This document shows, in pieces, positions 51,652 to 59,175 of a stretch of 64,000 bases of DNA. The notes under the pieces were generated by a model. It worked only from the letters and a program-made list of their open reading frames with translations, did not search any database and had not been told where the DNA came from. The DNA is from PALSA-600 sp963842335. GTDB taxonomy: Bacteria > Actinomycetota > Thermoleophilia > Gaiellales > Gaiellaceae. The stretch lies in the NCBI GenBank assembly GCA_963842335.1, contig CAWJGF010000003.1:254610-318609 (forward strand), read 5' to 3'. A program made the position numbers and the translations under genes. The first letter of the stretch is position 1. Each line of letters begins with the position of its first letter.

Positions 51652-52017
51652 CTAAAAGCCGGTCGGGGTGCTCGGCTCGAGCCGCTCGAGGCCGCCCCAA
51701 TCCGAACGCGGCGGAGCGAACAGCTCGACGAGAAACGCGCCCTCGGGGCCGGCGTGGACGCTGTGCGGCACGTTGCCAGGGATCACCCACGTCGAACCGG
51801 GCACGAGATCCTTCGTCTCGTCACCGATCCGGAACTGCAGCGAGCCCCGCAAGAGCAGGCCGGTCTGCTCGTTCGCGTGCTGGTGCTCAGGCACCTTGAC
51901 GTCCGGGTCGAGCTCCAGGGCGGCGAGTGTCGCCTCCTTGCCCGCGACGGCGCGGGCGACCACACCGTCCCAGACTTGAAGCGGCACGATCGCGCGGATG
52001 TCGTCGAAAGCACTCAT
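51652..52017 (-). CDS. single-domain cupin protein
   Basis: A 121-residue cupin. Cupin motif 1 lies in VPEHQHANEQTGLLLRG (two His and a Glu) and motif 2 in WVIPGNVPHSVHAG (His). The metal ligands are intact. Role unknown; such proteins are dioxygenases, isomerases or sugar-binding proteins. Confidence 0.78.
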   Translation of the reverse strand: MSAFDDIRAIVPLQVWDGVVARAVAGKEATLAALELDPDVKVPEHQHANEQTGLLLRGSLQFRIGDETKDLVPGSTWVIPGNVPHSVHAGPEGAFLVELFAPPRSDWGGLERLEPSTPTGF

Positions 52018-52040
52018 CTCATCGCCAGCGTATCGAAGCG

Positions 52041-52046
52041 TAGGGT
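52041..52046 (+). promoter_or_regulatory. -10 element of a leaderless promoter
   Basis: TAGGGT ends six bases before the ATG at 52053. Confidence 0.45.
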
Positions 52047-52052
52047 TCGGTC

Positions 52053-52367
52053 ATGGTTGCACGCACCTGGCGAGGCTGGACCCGGCGCGAGGACGCCGAT
52101 GAGTACGTCGCCTACATCGAGGACACGGGCATGCGCCAGTACCGCGAGACGCCGGGCAACCGTGGCGCCTGGATCCTGCGCCGCGATGAGGGCGACCGCA
52201 CCGAGTTCACGACGCTCAGCTTCTGGGACTCGCTCGACTCGATCCGCGGCTTCGCGGGCGACGACCTCGAGCGCGCCGTGTACTACCCGGAGGACGACCG
52301 GTTCCTCGTCGCCCGCGAGGACACCGTGAAGCACTGGAGCGTCGAGAAGCCGTCGACAGCCGGCTAG
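52053..52367 (+). CDS. antibiotic-biosynthesis-monooxygenase-like (ABM-fold) protein
   Basis: A 104-residue ferredoxin-like-fold protein: TRTW-type start (VARTWRGWTRRED), then ETPGNRGAWILRRDEGDR, FTTLSFWDSLDSIRGFAG and a final VYYPEDDRFL. The pattern matches the ABM/YgiN-like family used for heme or quinone substrates or with no known activity. It ends within the converging short aldehyde dehydrogenase gene by four bases. Confidence 0.7.
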   Translation: MVARTWRGWTRREDADEYVAYIEDTGMRQYRETPGNRGAWILRRDEGDRTEFTTLSFWDSLDSIRGFAGDDLERAVYYPEDDRFLVAREDTVKHWSVEKPSTAG

Positions 52368-53170
52368 ACCCCGATCGGGTGCCAGACCGTCTTCAGCTCG
52401 AGGAAGGCGGAGATCTCCCAGAGCGACTGCGCATCGGGATCGGCGCGCACGACGCGCTTCACATTCTCGGCCGCGGCCCGCTCGAGCTCGGCGCGCAGGC
52501 CGTTCGCGCTCGCACCCGTGATGTCGAGTGCGTTCACGTCCATGTGCGAAGCGAGCCACGGCGCGAGCTCGGCCCGCTGGCCGGTGAGCAGGTTCACGAG
52601 TCCTGCGGGCACGTCACTCGTTGCGATTGCCTCGGCCAGCTCGATCGCCGCGAGCGGCTGCGTCTCCGAGGCGAGCGCGATCACGGCGTTGCCGCCTGTG
52701 AGTGCCGGCGCGATGCGGGAGACGAGCCCGAGCAGCGGCGGCTCGTCGGGAGCGACGATGCCCACGACTCCGGTCGGCTCCGGAATCGTGAAGTTGAAAT
52801 AGGGGCCCGCGACGGGGTTCGTCGAGCCGAGAACCTGCGCGAGCTTGTCGGCGAAACCGGCGTACCAGACCCAGCGATCGATCGCCCGCTCGACCTCGTC
52901 ACGCCCGGTGCAGAACGACGCGAACTCGTCGAGCCGCGCCTCCATCATCTCGGCGATGCGGTAGAGCACCTGGCCGCGGTTGTAGGCAGTGGCGGCCGCC
53001 CACTTCGGCTGCGCGCCGCGGGCGGCCTGCACGGCGTCGCGCACGTCCTTCCGCGAGGCGCGCGCGATGTTCTGCCCTTCGGCCTCGTAGGTGCGGCCGC
53101 TCTCACTGCGCGGGAACGCTCCGCCGATGAAGAGCTTGTACGTCTTCTTGACAGGCAGCCGCTTAGCCAC
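52364..53170 (-). CDS. short aldehyde-dehydrogenase-family protein without catalytic cysteine
   Basis: A 268-residue protein aligning with the N-terminal NAD-binding half of aldehyde dehydrogenases (YKLFIGGAFPRSESGRTYE, GVVGIVAPDEPPLLGLVSRI, ALTGGNAVIALASE). The catalytic Cys, the ELGG glutamate and the C-terminal domain are absent, and the end is natural rather than broken. It overlaps the full-length aldehyde dehydrogenase by eight bases, so the two are probably made together; a structural or regulatory partner role is likely. Confidence 0.8.
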   Translation of the reverse strand: MAKRLPVKKTYKLFIGGAFPRSESGRTYEAEGQNIARASRKDVRDAVQAARGAQPKWAAATAYNRGQVLYRIAEMMEARLDEFASFCTGRDEVERAIDRWVWYAGFADKLAQVLGSTNPVAGPYFNFTIPEPTGVVGIVAPDEPPLLGLVSRIAPALTGGNAVIALASETQPLAAIELAEAIATSDVPAGLVNLLTGQRAELAPWLASHMDVNALDITGASANGLRAELERAAAENVKRVVRADPDAQSLWEISAFLELKTVWHPIGV

Positions 53171-54647
53171 CGTTGACCCCCGTCTCGAAGGCGAGGTATG
53201 GCTCCATGCCGTGCAGGCCGCCCTCGCGGCCGAAGCCCGATTCCTTGTAGCCGCCGAACGGGCTGGTCGGGTCGAAGCGGTTGAACGTGTTCGCCCACAC
53301 GACGCCGGCCCGCAGGTTCTGCGCCATCCAGAGGATGCGCGAGCCTTTCTCCGTCCACACGCCCGCCGAAAGGCCGTACGGCGTGTTGTTTGCCTTCTCG
53401 ACCGCTTCCTCCGGCGTGCGGAACGTGAGCACGCTGAGCACCGGCCCGAAGATCTCCTCTTGCGCGATGCGATAGCTCTGCGCGACGTTCGTGAAGACGG
53501 TGGGCGCGAACCAGTAGCCCTTCTCGGGCAGGGTGCACGGCGGCTGATAGATCTCGGCGCCCTCGGCTTTGCCGGCCTCGACGAGCTCCTCGATGCGGTC
53601 GAGTTGCATCCGCGAGTTGATCGCGCCGACGTCGGTGTTCTTGTCGAGCGGGTCGCCGACGCGCAGCGTCGCCATGCGTTGCTTCAGCTTGTCGATCACC
53701 GGCTCGTAGATCGACTCCTGTACGAACAGGCGCGACCCCGCGCAGCAGACGTGACCTTGGTTGAAGTAGATGCCGTTGACGATGCCCTCGACCGCCTGGT
53801 CGATCGCGCAGTCGTCGAACACGATGTTCGCCGCCTTGCCGCCGAGCTCGAGCGTCAGCTTCTTCCTCGAACCGGCGATGTGGCGCTGAATCGCCTTCCC
53901 GACCTCAGTCGAGCCCGTGAAGGCGATCTTGTCGACGTCCGAGTCGACGAGCGCTGCTCCCGTGCGGCCGTCGCCGGTGACGATGTTGACGACGCCAGCG
54001 GGAAGCTCGGCCTGGCGCAGCACGTCGCAGAAGAGCAGAGCGGTGAGCGGCGTCGTCTCCGCCGGCTTCAGCACGACCGTGTTCCCGGCGGCGAGCGCGG
54101 GCGCGATCTTCCACGCGAGCATGAGCAGCGGGAAGTTCCACGGGATGATCTGGCCCGCGACTCCGAGCGGCTGCGGTCGCCGGTTCGGGAACGCGTACTC
54201 GAGCTTGTCCGCCCAGCCTGCGTAGTAGAAGAAGTGCGCGGCCGCGAGCGGCAGGTCGACATCACGCGACTCCTTGATCGGCTTCCCGCCGTTCAGCGAC
54301 TCGAGCACGGCGAATTCGCGCGAACGCTCGGCGAGGATGCGTGCGATGCGAAACATGTACTTCGAGCGCTGGGAGCCGGGCAGCTTCGACCAGGACTTGA
54401 ACGCCTCGCGCGCCGCGGCGACGGCGGTTTCGACGTCGGCCGCGCTCGCCTGGCCGACCTCTGCGAGCGGCGCCTCGTCGCGTGGGGCGATCGTCGTGAA
54501 GTGCTCCTTCGCCTCGAGCCACTCGCCGCCGATGTAGAGGCCGTAGCGCTCGCGTAGCTGCACGATGTCGGTGCTCTCAGGGGCCGGCGCGTACGTCCAG
54601 TCCTTGGGGACCGGGCTACGGTCCTGGCGCTTCGAGACCTCAGTCAT
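53163..54647 (-). CDS. aldehyde dehydrogenase (full length)
   Basis: A 494-residue NAD(P)-dependent aldehyde dehydrogenase with IIPWNFPLLM, IAFTGSTEVGKAI, LELGGKAANIV and the catalytic site NQGHVCCAGSRLFV; EEIFGPVLSV is intact. It overlaps deoC by eight bases at its start. With deoC it would oxidise acetaldehyde released from deoxyribose phosphate. Start ATG at 54647. Confidence 0.9.
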   Translation of the reverse strand: MTEVSKRQDRSPVPKDWTYAPAPESTDIVQLRERYGLYIGGEWLEAKEHFTTIAPRDEAPLAEVGQASAADVETAVAAAREAFKSWSKLPGSQRSKYMFRIARILAERSREFAVLESLNGGKPIKESRDVDLPLAAAHFFYYAGWADKLEYAFPNRRPQPLGVAGQIIPWNFPLLMLAWKIAPALAAGNTVVLKPAETTPLTALLFCDVLRQAELPAGVVNIVTGDGRTGAALVDSDVDKIAFTGSTEVGKAIQRHIAGSRKKLTLELGGKAANIVFDDCAIDQAVEGIVNGIYFNQGHVCCAGSRLFVQESIYEPVIDKLKQRMATLRVGDPLDKNTDVGAINSRMQLDRIEELVEAGKAEGAEIYQPPCTLPEKGYWFAPTVFTNVAQSYRIAQEEIFGPVLSVLTFRTPEEAVEKANNTPYGLSAGVWTEKGSRILWMAQNLRAGVVWANTFNRFDPTSPFGGYKESGFGREGGLHGMEPYLAFETGVNGG

Positions 54648-55578
54648 TCGTAAAGTAATCCTTGGACTGGTAGGCGCCTGTCTTCTCCTTGCGAAGTTGC
54701 ATGAGAATGTCGTTGACGAGGCTCGACGCACCGATGCGATAGAGGTCGGGCGTAAGCCAGTCGGGGCCGAGTGTCTCGTGCACCTGCACCAGATACTGGA
54801 TGGCGTTCTTCGAGGTCCGGATACCGCCGGCCGGCTTCATCCCCACCTTCCGGCCGGTCTCCTCGAAGACGTCGCGGATCGCCTCGAGCATCACGAGCTG
54901 CACGGGCAGCGTCGCCGCGCCGGGCAGCTTGCCGGTGGACGTCTTGATGAAGTCGCCGCCCGCCGCCATCGCGAGCAGCGACGCGCGGCGCACGTTGTCG
55001 TAGGTCCCGAGCTCGGTCACCTCGAGGATCACCTTCAGGTGGGCATGGCCGCATGCTTCCTTCACCCGCACGATCTCGTCGAAGACCTTCGCGTACCGGC
55101 CCGAGAGGAACGAGCCGCGGTCGATCACCATGTCGATCTCGTCGGCGCCCAACTCGACAGCGTCCTCGACATCACGGATCTTCACATCGAGGGGCGCCTG
55201 GCCGCTCGGGAAGTACGTCGCGACGCTCGCGACCTTCACCCCGCTGCCGGCGAGCCGTTCCTTGGCGGTCCGGACGAGGTTCGGGTAGACGCAGATCGCG
55301 GCGACGGAGGGAACATTCGGGTCGCTGGGGTCGGGCCGGATCGCTTTCGAGCAGAGCGCAGCGACCTTGCCAGGTGTGTCCTGGCCTTCGAGGGTCGTCA
55401 GGTCGACGCAGCGGAGCGCAAGCTCGAGCGCCCAGACCTTCGCCTCCTTCTTGATCGACCGCTTGGCGAGCTCGGCGGCGCGCACTTCGACGCCAACCTG
55501 GTCGATCGAGCCGATGCGCGGCAGCCGCTGCTTGAGCGGCAGTTCGAAGCCTCTGGGAAGCACGGGCGCCTGGGCCAT
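54640..55578 (-). CDS. deoC: deoxyribose-phosphate aldolase
   Basis: A 312-residue class I aldolase. Landmarks are VAAICVYPNLVRTAKE, VASVATYFPSGQ, ELGADEIDMVID, and the two lysines in LKVILEV and GRKVGMKPAGGIRT, the second being the Schiff-base residue. It splits 2-deoxyribose 5-phosphate into glyceraldehyde 3-phosphate and acetaldehyde. A TACACT hexamer (55590-55585) ends six bases before the ATG on the minus strand. It heads the deoC-aldehyde dehydrogenase pair-short partner operon. Confidence 0.92.
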   Translation of the reverse strand: MAQAPVLPRGFELPLKQRLPRIGSIDQVGVEVRAAELAKRSIKKEAKVWALELALRCVDLTTLEGQDTPGKVAALCSKAIRPDPSDPNVPSVAAICVYPNLVRTAKERLAGSGVKVASVATYFPSGQAPLDVKIRDVEDAVELGADEIDMVIDRGSFLSGRYAKVFDEIVRVKEACGHAHLKVILEVTELGTYDNVRRASLLAMAAGGDFIKTSTGKLPGAATLPVQLVMLEAIRDVFEETGRKVGMKPAGGIRTSKNAIQYLVQVHETLGPDWLTPDLYRIGASSLVNDILMQLRKEKTGAYQSKDYFTND

Positions 55579-55584
55579 GTGAGG

Positions 55585-55590
55585 AGTGTA
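55585..55590 (-). promoter_or_regulatory. -10 element of a leaderless deoC promoter
   Basis: TACACT on the minus strand ends six bases before the deoC ATG. Confidence 0.5.
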
Positions 55591-55702
55591 ATGAGGTCGG
55601 GTCAGCTGCCCGCCGGCCGTGAGGCACCGCGCGATCGCCGACCGCCCGCCCCGAACGGCAGCGGCGAGACACGTCCCGCGCGGACATGCCGAAGCGAGCC
55701 AC

Positions 55703-55829
55703 GGCCGGTGCCAGGCACCGTTGCGGGAGCGTGACAAGTTGTCCACATCGCCGGGGAAACGCCGGAGCAGAGCCATTCGCAATCAGACATGGCCGGTGCC
55801 AGGCACCGTTGCGGAAGCGTGACAAGTTG
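55703..55829. repeat. 39-base direct repeat with GGTGCC-A-GGCACC hairpin
   Basis: The gap between deoC and era (55579-55896) has no gene I can support. It holds two copies of a 39-base unit, at 55703-55741 and 55791-55829, identical at 38 of 39 positions. Each starts GGCCGGTGCCAGGCACCG, in which GGTGCC and GGCACC form a palindrome, and ends GTGACAAGTTG. It looks like a dispersed intergenic repeat. Confidence 0.75.
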
Positions 55830-55896
55830 CGCACAGGGCAGCTCGGCGTGCGCGGGCTGCGGGTGCGCGGGCTGCGCTGCCGACTCGAGGACGCAG

Positions 55897-56760
55897 CTAG
55901 AGGCCGAGCCGTTCGAGCATCGTCTCGTTGCGGCGCCACTTCGGTGAGGCTTTGACCTGGAGCTGCAGGTAGATCGGGTGGCCGAGGAGCTGCTCGATGA
56001 AGGGCCTCGCGGTGCGGCCGATCTCCCGCACCATCGTGCCGCCCTTGCCGATCAGGATCTGCTTCTGGCTCTCCGTCTCGGTGTAGAGGCGCACGTGCAC
56101 GCGCTTCTCGTCGATCTCCACGACTTCGGCAGTGACGGCGTGCGGAACCTCCTCCTTCGTCACCCGCAGAGCCTGTTCGCGGACGAGCTCGGCGATGCGC
56201 GCCTCCAGCGGCATATCGGTGTCGGTCTCCGCCGGGTAATACATCGGCCCTTCAGGGAGCAGTGAGATCAGGTCGGAGCGCAGCTCGTCGATGCCGTCGC
56301 CGGTCTTCGCGCTGACGGGATGCAAGGCGTGGAAGTCGCCGAGGGTGGCAGCGGTCTTCATCTGGGTCGCGACGTGGCCGGCCTTGAGACGATCGATCTG
56401 GTTGACGACGATCACGACCGGCACGCCGATCGCGAAGACGTTTCGGGCGACGTAGCGATCGCCTGCACCGATGCGTTCGCGCGCATTGACGACGAGCAGC
56501 AACGCGTCGATGTCATCGGCCATCGTCTCGTCGACCGTCACCTGCATGCGCTCGGTCAACCGGTCGATCGGCCGCTGCCAGCCGGGCAGGTCGACGAGCA
56601 CGAGCTGCGCATCCTCCGTCGTATGCACGCCGCGGATGCGGTGCCTCGTCGTGTGCGGCTTGTCGGAGACGATCGCGACCTTGGTGCCGGTGAGGGCGTT
56701 CACAAGCGTCGACTTGCCGACGTTCGGCCGTCCCGCGACTGCGACGAAGCCGGACTTCAC
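55897..56760 (-). CDS. era: GTPase Era
   Basis: A 287-residue GTPase. G1 is AGRPNVGKST (residues 8-17), G3 is VDLPGWQ, G4 is NQIDR and G5 lies in VSAKTGDG. The C-terminal KH domain has the KQILIGKGGTMVREIG signature. It binds 16S rRNA and aids 30S maturation. GTG at 56760 overlaps the cdd stop (GTGA). Confidence 0.93.
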   Translation of the reverse strand: MKSGFVAVAGRPNVGKSTLVNALTGTKVAIVSDKPHTTRHRIRGVHTTEDAQLVLVDLPGWQRPIDRLTERMQVTVDETMADDIDALLLVVNARERIGAGDRYVARNVFAIGVPVVIVVNQIDRLKAGHVATQMKTAATLGDFHALHPVSAKTGDGIDELRSDLISLLPEGPMYYPAETDTDMPLEARIAELVREQALRVTKEEVPHAVTAEVVEIDEKRVHVRLYTETESQKQILIGKGGTMVREIGRTARPFIEQLLGHPIYLQLQVKASPKWRRNETMLERLGL

Positions 56761-57122
56761 TCGGGCAGGTCCCACGTGTCCGGGAGCAGGTCTGATGCCG
56801 CCGCCGTCCCGATCGAACCGTCCGCCCGGCGGTAGCTCACCTCCGGGATCCTCCACTCGTGCAGCCATTGCCGACAGCCGCCGCACGGTGACGCCGAGAT
56901 GCCCATCGCGCTGAGCTGGCCTGGGCGATACCCGGCGGTCGCGGCCGCGGCAAGGGCCGACTTCTCGGCGCAGATCCCGAGCGGGTAGGCGGCGTTCTCG
57001 ACGTTGACACCCGAGAACTCCTGTCCGTCGGTCGTCCGCACGACGGCGCCGACGAAGTAGTTCGAGTACGGCGCGTACGCGCGCGCGGCGACGGCCTCCG
57101 CCTTGCTGACCAGGTCGCTCAC
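56757..57122 (-). CDS. cdd: cytidine deaminase
   Basis: A 121-residue tetrameric-type cytidine deaminase. Zinc ligands are the Cys in GICAEKSAL (with catalytic Glu) and the two Cys in ASPCGGCRQWL. YAPYSNYFVGAVV is typical. Start GTG at 57122 overlaps the stop of the gene before it (GTGA). Confidence 0.92.
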   Translation of the reverse strand: MSDLVSKAEAVAARAYAPYSNYFVGAVVRTTDGQEFSGVNVENAAYPLGICAEKSALAAAATAGYRPGQLSAMGISASPCGGCRQWLHEWRIPEVSYRRADGSIGTAAASDLLPDTWDLPE

Positions 57123-57835
57123 GAGAACACCTGGAAGACGACGAGCGCCGCGAGCGCGCCCACGACTGCTCCGTAGGTCACCTCGAGCGTCGAATGCACG
57201 CCCGACTCGACGCGCGTCTGGGCGACGAGCAGAGCCATGATCAGCGCGATCGACGAGATCAGGAAGCGGTGATCCGCGCCCGCGACGTACGTGGCCGCCA
57301 TCCACCCGGCGAATGCCAGCGCCGCGTGGCCCGACGGTATGCCACCGCGCAACGGCGTGCCGCGTCCCGTGTACGCCTTCGTCGCGATCACGAGGATCAC
57401 CGTCAGCACGAGTGCCACCAGGGTCAGCTCTGCCGGCGCGTCGCGGAGGCGATCGAGGAGTCGCGACGACCGGTCGGCGACCTTGCCGGCGAAGACGAGG
57501 TAACCGACTGCGATCGCGTTGACCGACGCGATCAGGACCGCGCCGGCTGCGATGTCCTTCGCGAGCTTCGCCATCGGGTCGAACGACGTGGTGGCGATGT
57601 CGATCGCAGCCTCGACGGCGGTGTTGATCATCTCGGCGATCAGCACGAACGTGATCGAGATCAGGAGTGCGATCAATTCGAGCTTCGTGACGTTCACGAT
57701 CAGCGCGGTGACGAGCACGATGAACGCCACAGCGAGGTGGATGCGCATGTTCCGCTGCGTCCGTAGCGTGTGGATGATCCCTTCGAACGCGTAGTTGAAG
57801 GAGTCCAGGATGCCGGGCGTGCGGCGAGAGCTCAT
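57119..57835 (-). CDS. DgkA-type lipid kinase fused to PAP2 phosphatase
   Basis: A 238-residue membrane fusion. Residues 1-115 match diacylglycerol/undecaprenol kinase: FNYAFEGIIHTLRTQRNMRIH and the helix AEMINTAVEAAIDIA with the catalytic Glu. Residues 130-238 match PAP2 phosphatases: GIPSGHAALAF and VHSTLEVTYGAVVG; the upstream KAYTGRGTP could be a degenerate first motif. Kinase and phosphatase acting on the same lipid in one protein would suit undecaprenyl phosphate recycling. It lies between ybeY and cdd. Confidence 0.85.
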   Translation of the reverse strand: MSSRRTPGILDSFNYAFEGIIHTLRTQRNMRIHLAVAFIVLVTALIVNVTKLELIALLISITFVLIAEMINTAVEAAIDIATTSFDPMAKLAKDIAAGAVLIASVNAIAVGYLVFAGKVADRSSRLLDRLRDAPAELTLVALVLTVILVIATKAYTGRGTPLRGGIPSGHAALAFAGWMAATYVAGADHRFLISSIALIMALLVAQTRVESGVHSTLEVTYGAVVGALAALVVFQVFS

Positions 57836-58209
57836 GCGAGGAGCTGTTCCTCCCGCGCGTCCATCTCGGCTCCGTGGTCATAGCCGAGGAGGTGCAACAG
57901 GCCGTGCGTCAAGGGCCAACGCCAGTCGCTGCCGACAACCTGCGGGCACAGCACGACGTCACCGAGCGCACGAGGCACGCCCTCGTGGACGGCGTCGCGG
58001 CCGTCGATCGGAAACGACAGCACATCGGTTGCCTCGTCGATGCCGAGGTGGTCGCGCTTCAGGTCGCGCATCTCGTCAGGCCCGACGAATGCGAGCCCGA
58101 GCTCTCCATCCTCGATTCCCTCAGCACGCAGGACTCGCCCGGCCAGCTCGACCGCCGCCGGCTCGTCGACCTCCGCCCCGCTTCGATTGTCGACCTCGAC
58201 CGAGATCAT
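57832..58209 (-). CDS. ybeY: endoribonuclease YbeY
   Basis: A 125-residue metalloendoribonuclease. The zinc motif HGLLHLLGYDH (H-x3-H-x5-H) is near the C-terminus, with TDVLSFPID and LGDVVLC upstream. It acts in rRNA maturation. ATG at 58209 overlaps the phoH stop (ATGA). Confidence 0.93.
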   Translation of the reverse strand: MISVEVDNRSGAEVDEPAAVELAGRVLRAEGIEDGELGLAFVGPDEMRDLKRDHLGIDEATDVLSFPIDGRDAVHEGVPRALGDVVLCPQVVGSDWRWPLTHGLLHLLGYDHGAEMDAREEQLLA

Positions 58210-59153
58210 CGATTGCGCTCTTCGGTGTGCTCCTTGTAGGCCTCGACGATGCGCTGCACGAGCTTGTGGCGGACGACATCCTTGTGTCCGAACTGCGTGA
58301 ACGAAATGCCGTCGATGTCCTGCAGGACGTCCTGCACGTGCACCAGACCCGACCGCTGCTCGCGCGGCAGGTCGATCTGCGTCACGTCGCCGGTGACGAC
58401 CACCTTCGACCCGAAGCCGAGGCGCGTCAGGAACATCTGCATCTGCTCGGGCGAGGTGTTCTGTGCCTCGTCGAGGATGATGAAGCTGTCGTTCAGCGTG
58501 CGACCGCGCATGAACGCGAGCGGTGCGACCTCGATCGTGCCGCGTTCCATCAGGTTCATCGCCTTGTCGGGCTCGAGCATGTCGTAGAGCGCATCGAAGA
58601 GGGGCCGCAGATACGGGTCGACCTTGGCGAGCATGTCGCCGGGCAGGAAGCCCAGACGCTCGCCGGCCTCCACCGCCGGCCGCGTCAGGATGATGCGCGC
58701 CACCTCGCGCTCGTGCAGCGCAGCGACGGCGCAGGCCATCGCGAGATAGGTCTTCCCGGTGCCGGCGGGCCCGATCCCAAAGGTGACGGTCGAGCGTCGG
58801 ATCGCATCGATGTAGGCCTTCTGGCCGACGGTCTTGGGCGCGATCTTCTTGCCGCGATGCCGCCACACGACCGCGTCGAAGACCTCGCGGACATCCTGGC
58901 CCGCTTCGACGGCGCCGAGGACCGCGTCGACCGTGTGGGCGCCGATCTGATGGCCGCCTTCGACCAACTCGACGAGTTCATCGACGAGCGCTCGCGCCTC
59001 GGCAACGTGCTCCTGGTCGCCCTCCAGGGTCAGTTGGTTGCCACGCAGGCGGATCGTGCACTGCATGCGCTCGCGCATGGCGGCGAGCACGCCGTCGGAG
59101 ATCCCGGCGAGTTCGGCCGCGACGGCATTCGGGACATCGAGCGTTTCCTGCAC
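58206..59153 (-). CDS. PhoH-family ATPase
   Basis: A 315-residue PhoH-like protein with Walker A in GIGPAGTGKTYLAM, then ILTRPAVEAGERLGFLPGD, Walker B in DSFIILDEAQNTSPEQ and VVTGDVTQIDLP. It is paired with ybeY as in many bacteria. GTG at 59153 is chosen because TACACT ends six bases before it on the minus strand. An ATG at 59177 would add eight residues but overlaps the MFS start codon on the other strand. Confidence 0.9.
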   Translation of the reverse strand: MQETLDVPNAVAAELAGISDGVLAAMRERMQCTIRLRGNQLTLEGDQEHVAEARALVDELVELVEGGHQIGAHTVDAVLGAVEAGQDVREVFDAVVWRHRGKKIAPKTVGQKAYIDAIRRSTVTFGIGPAGTGKTYLAMACAVAALHEREVARIILTRPAVEAGERLGFLPGDMLAKVDPYLRPLFDALYDMLEPDKAMNLMERGTIEVAPLAFMRGRTLNDSFIILDEAQNTSPEQMQMFLTRLGFGSKVVVTGDVTQIDLPREQRSGLVHVQDVLQDIDGISFTQFGHKDVVRHKLVQRIVEAYKEHTEERNR

Positions 59154-59159
59154 GGGTGC

Positions 59160-59169
59160 AGTGTAGGTT
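59160..59169. promoter_or_regulatory. overlapping divergent -10 elements for phoH and MFS gene
   Basis: On the minus strand TACACT (59165-59160) ends six bases before the phoH GTG. On the plus strand TAGGTT (59164-59169) ends six bases before the MFS ATG at 59176. The two hexamers share bases. Confidence 0.5.
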
Positions 59170-59175
59170 GCCCCC

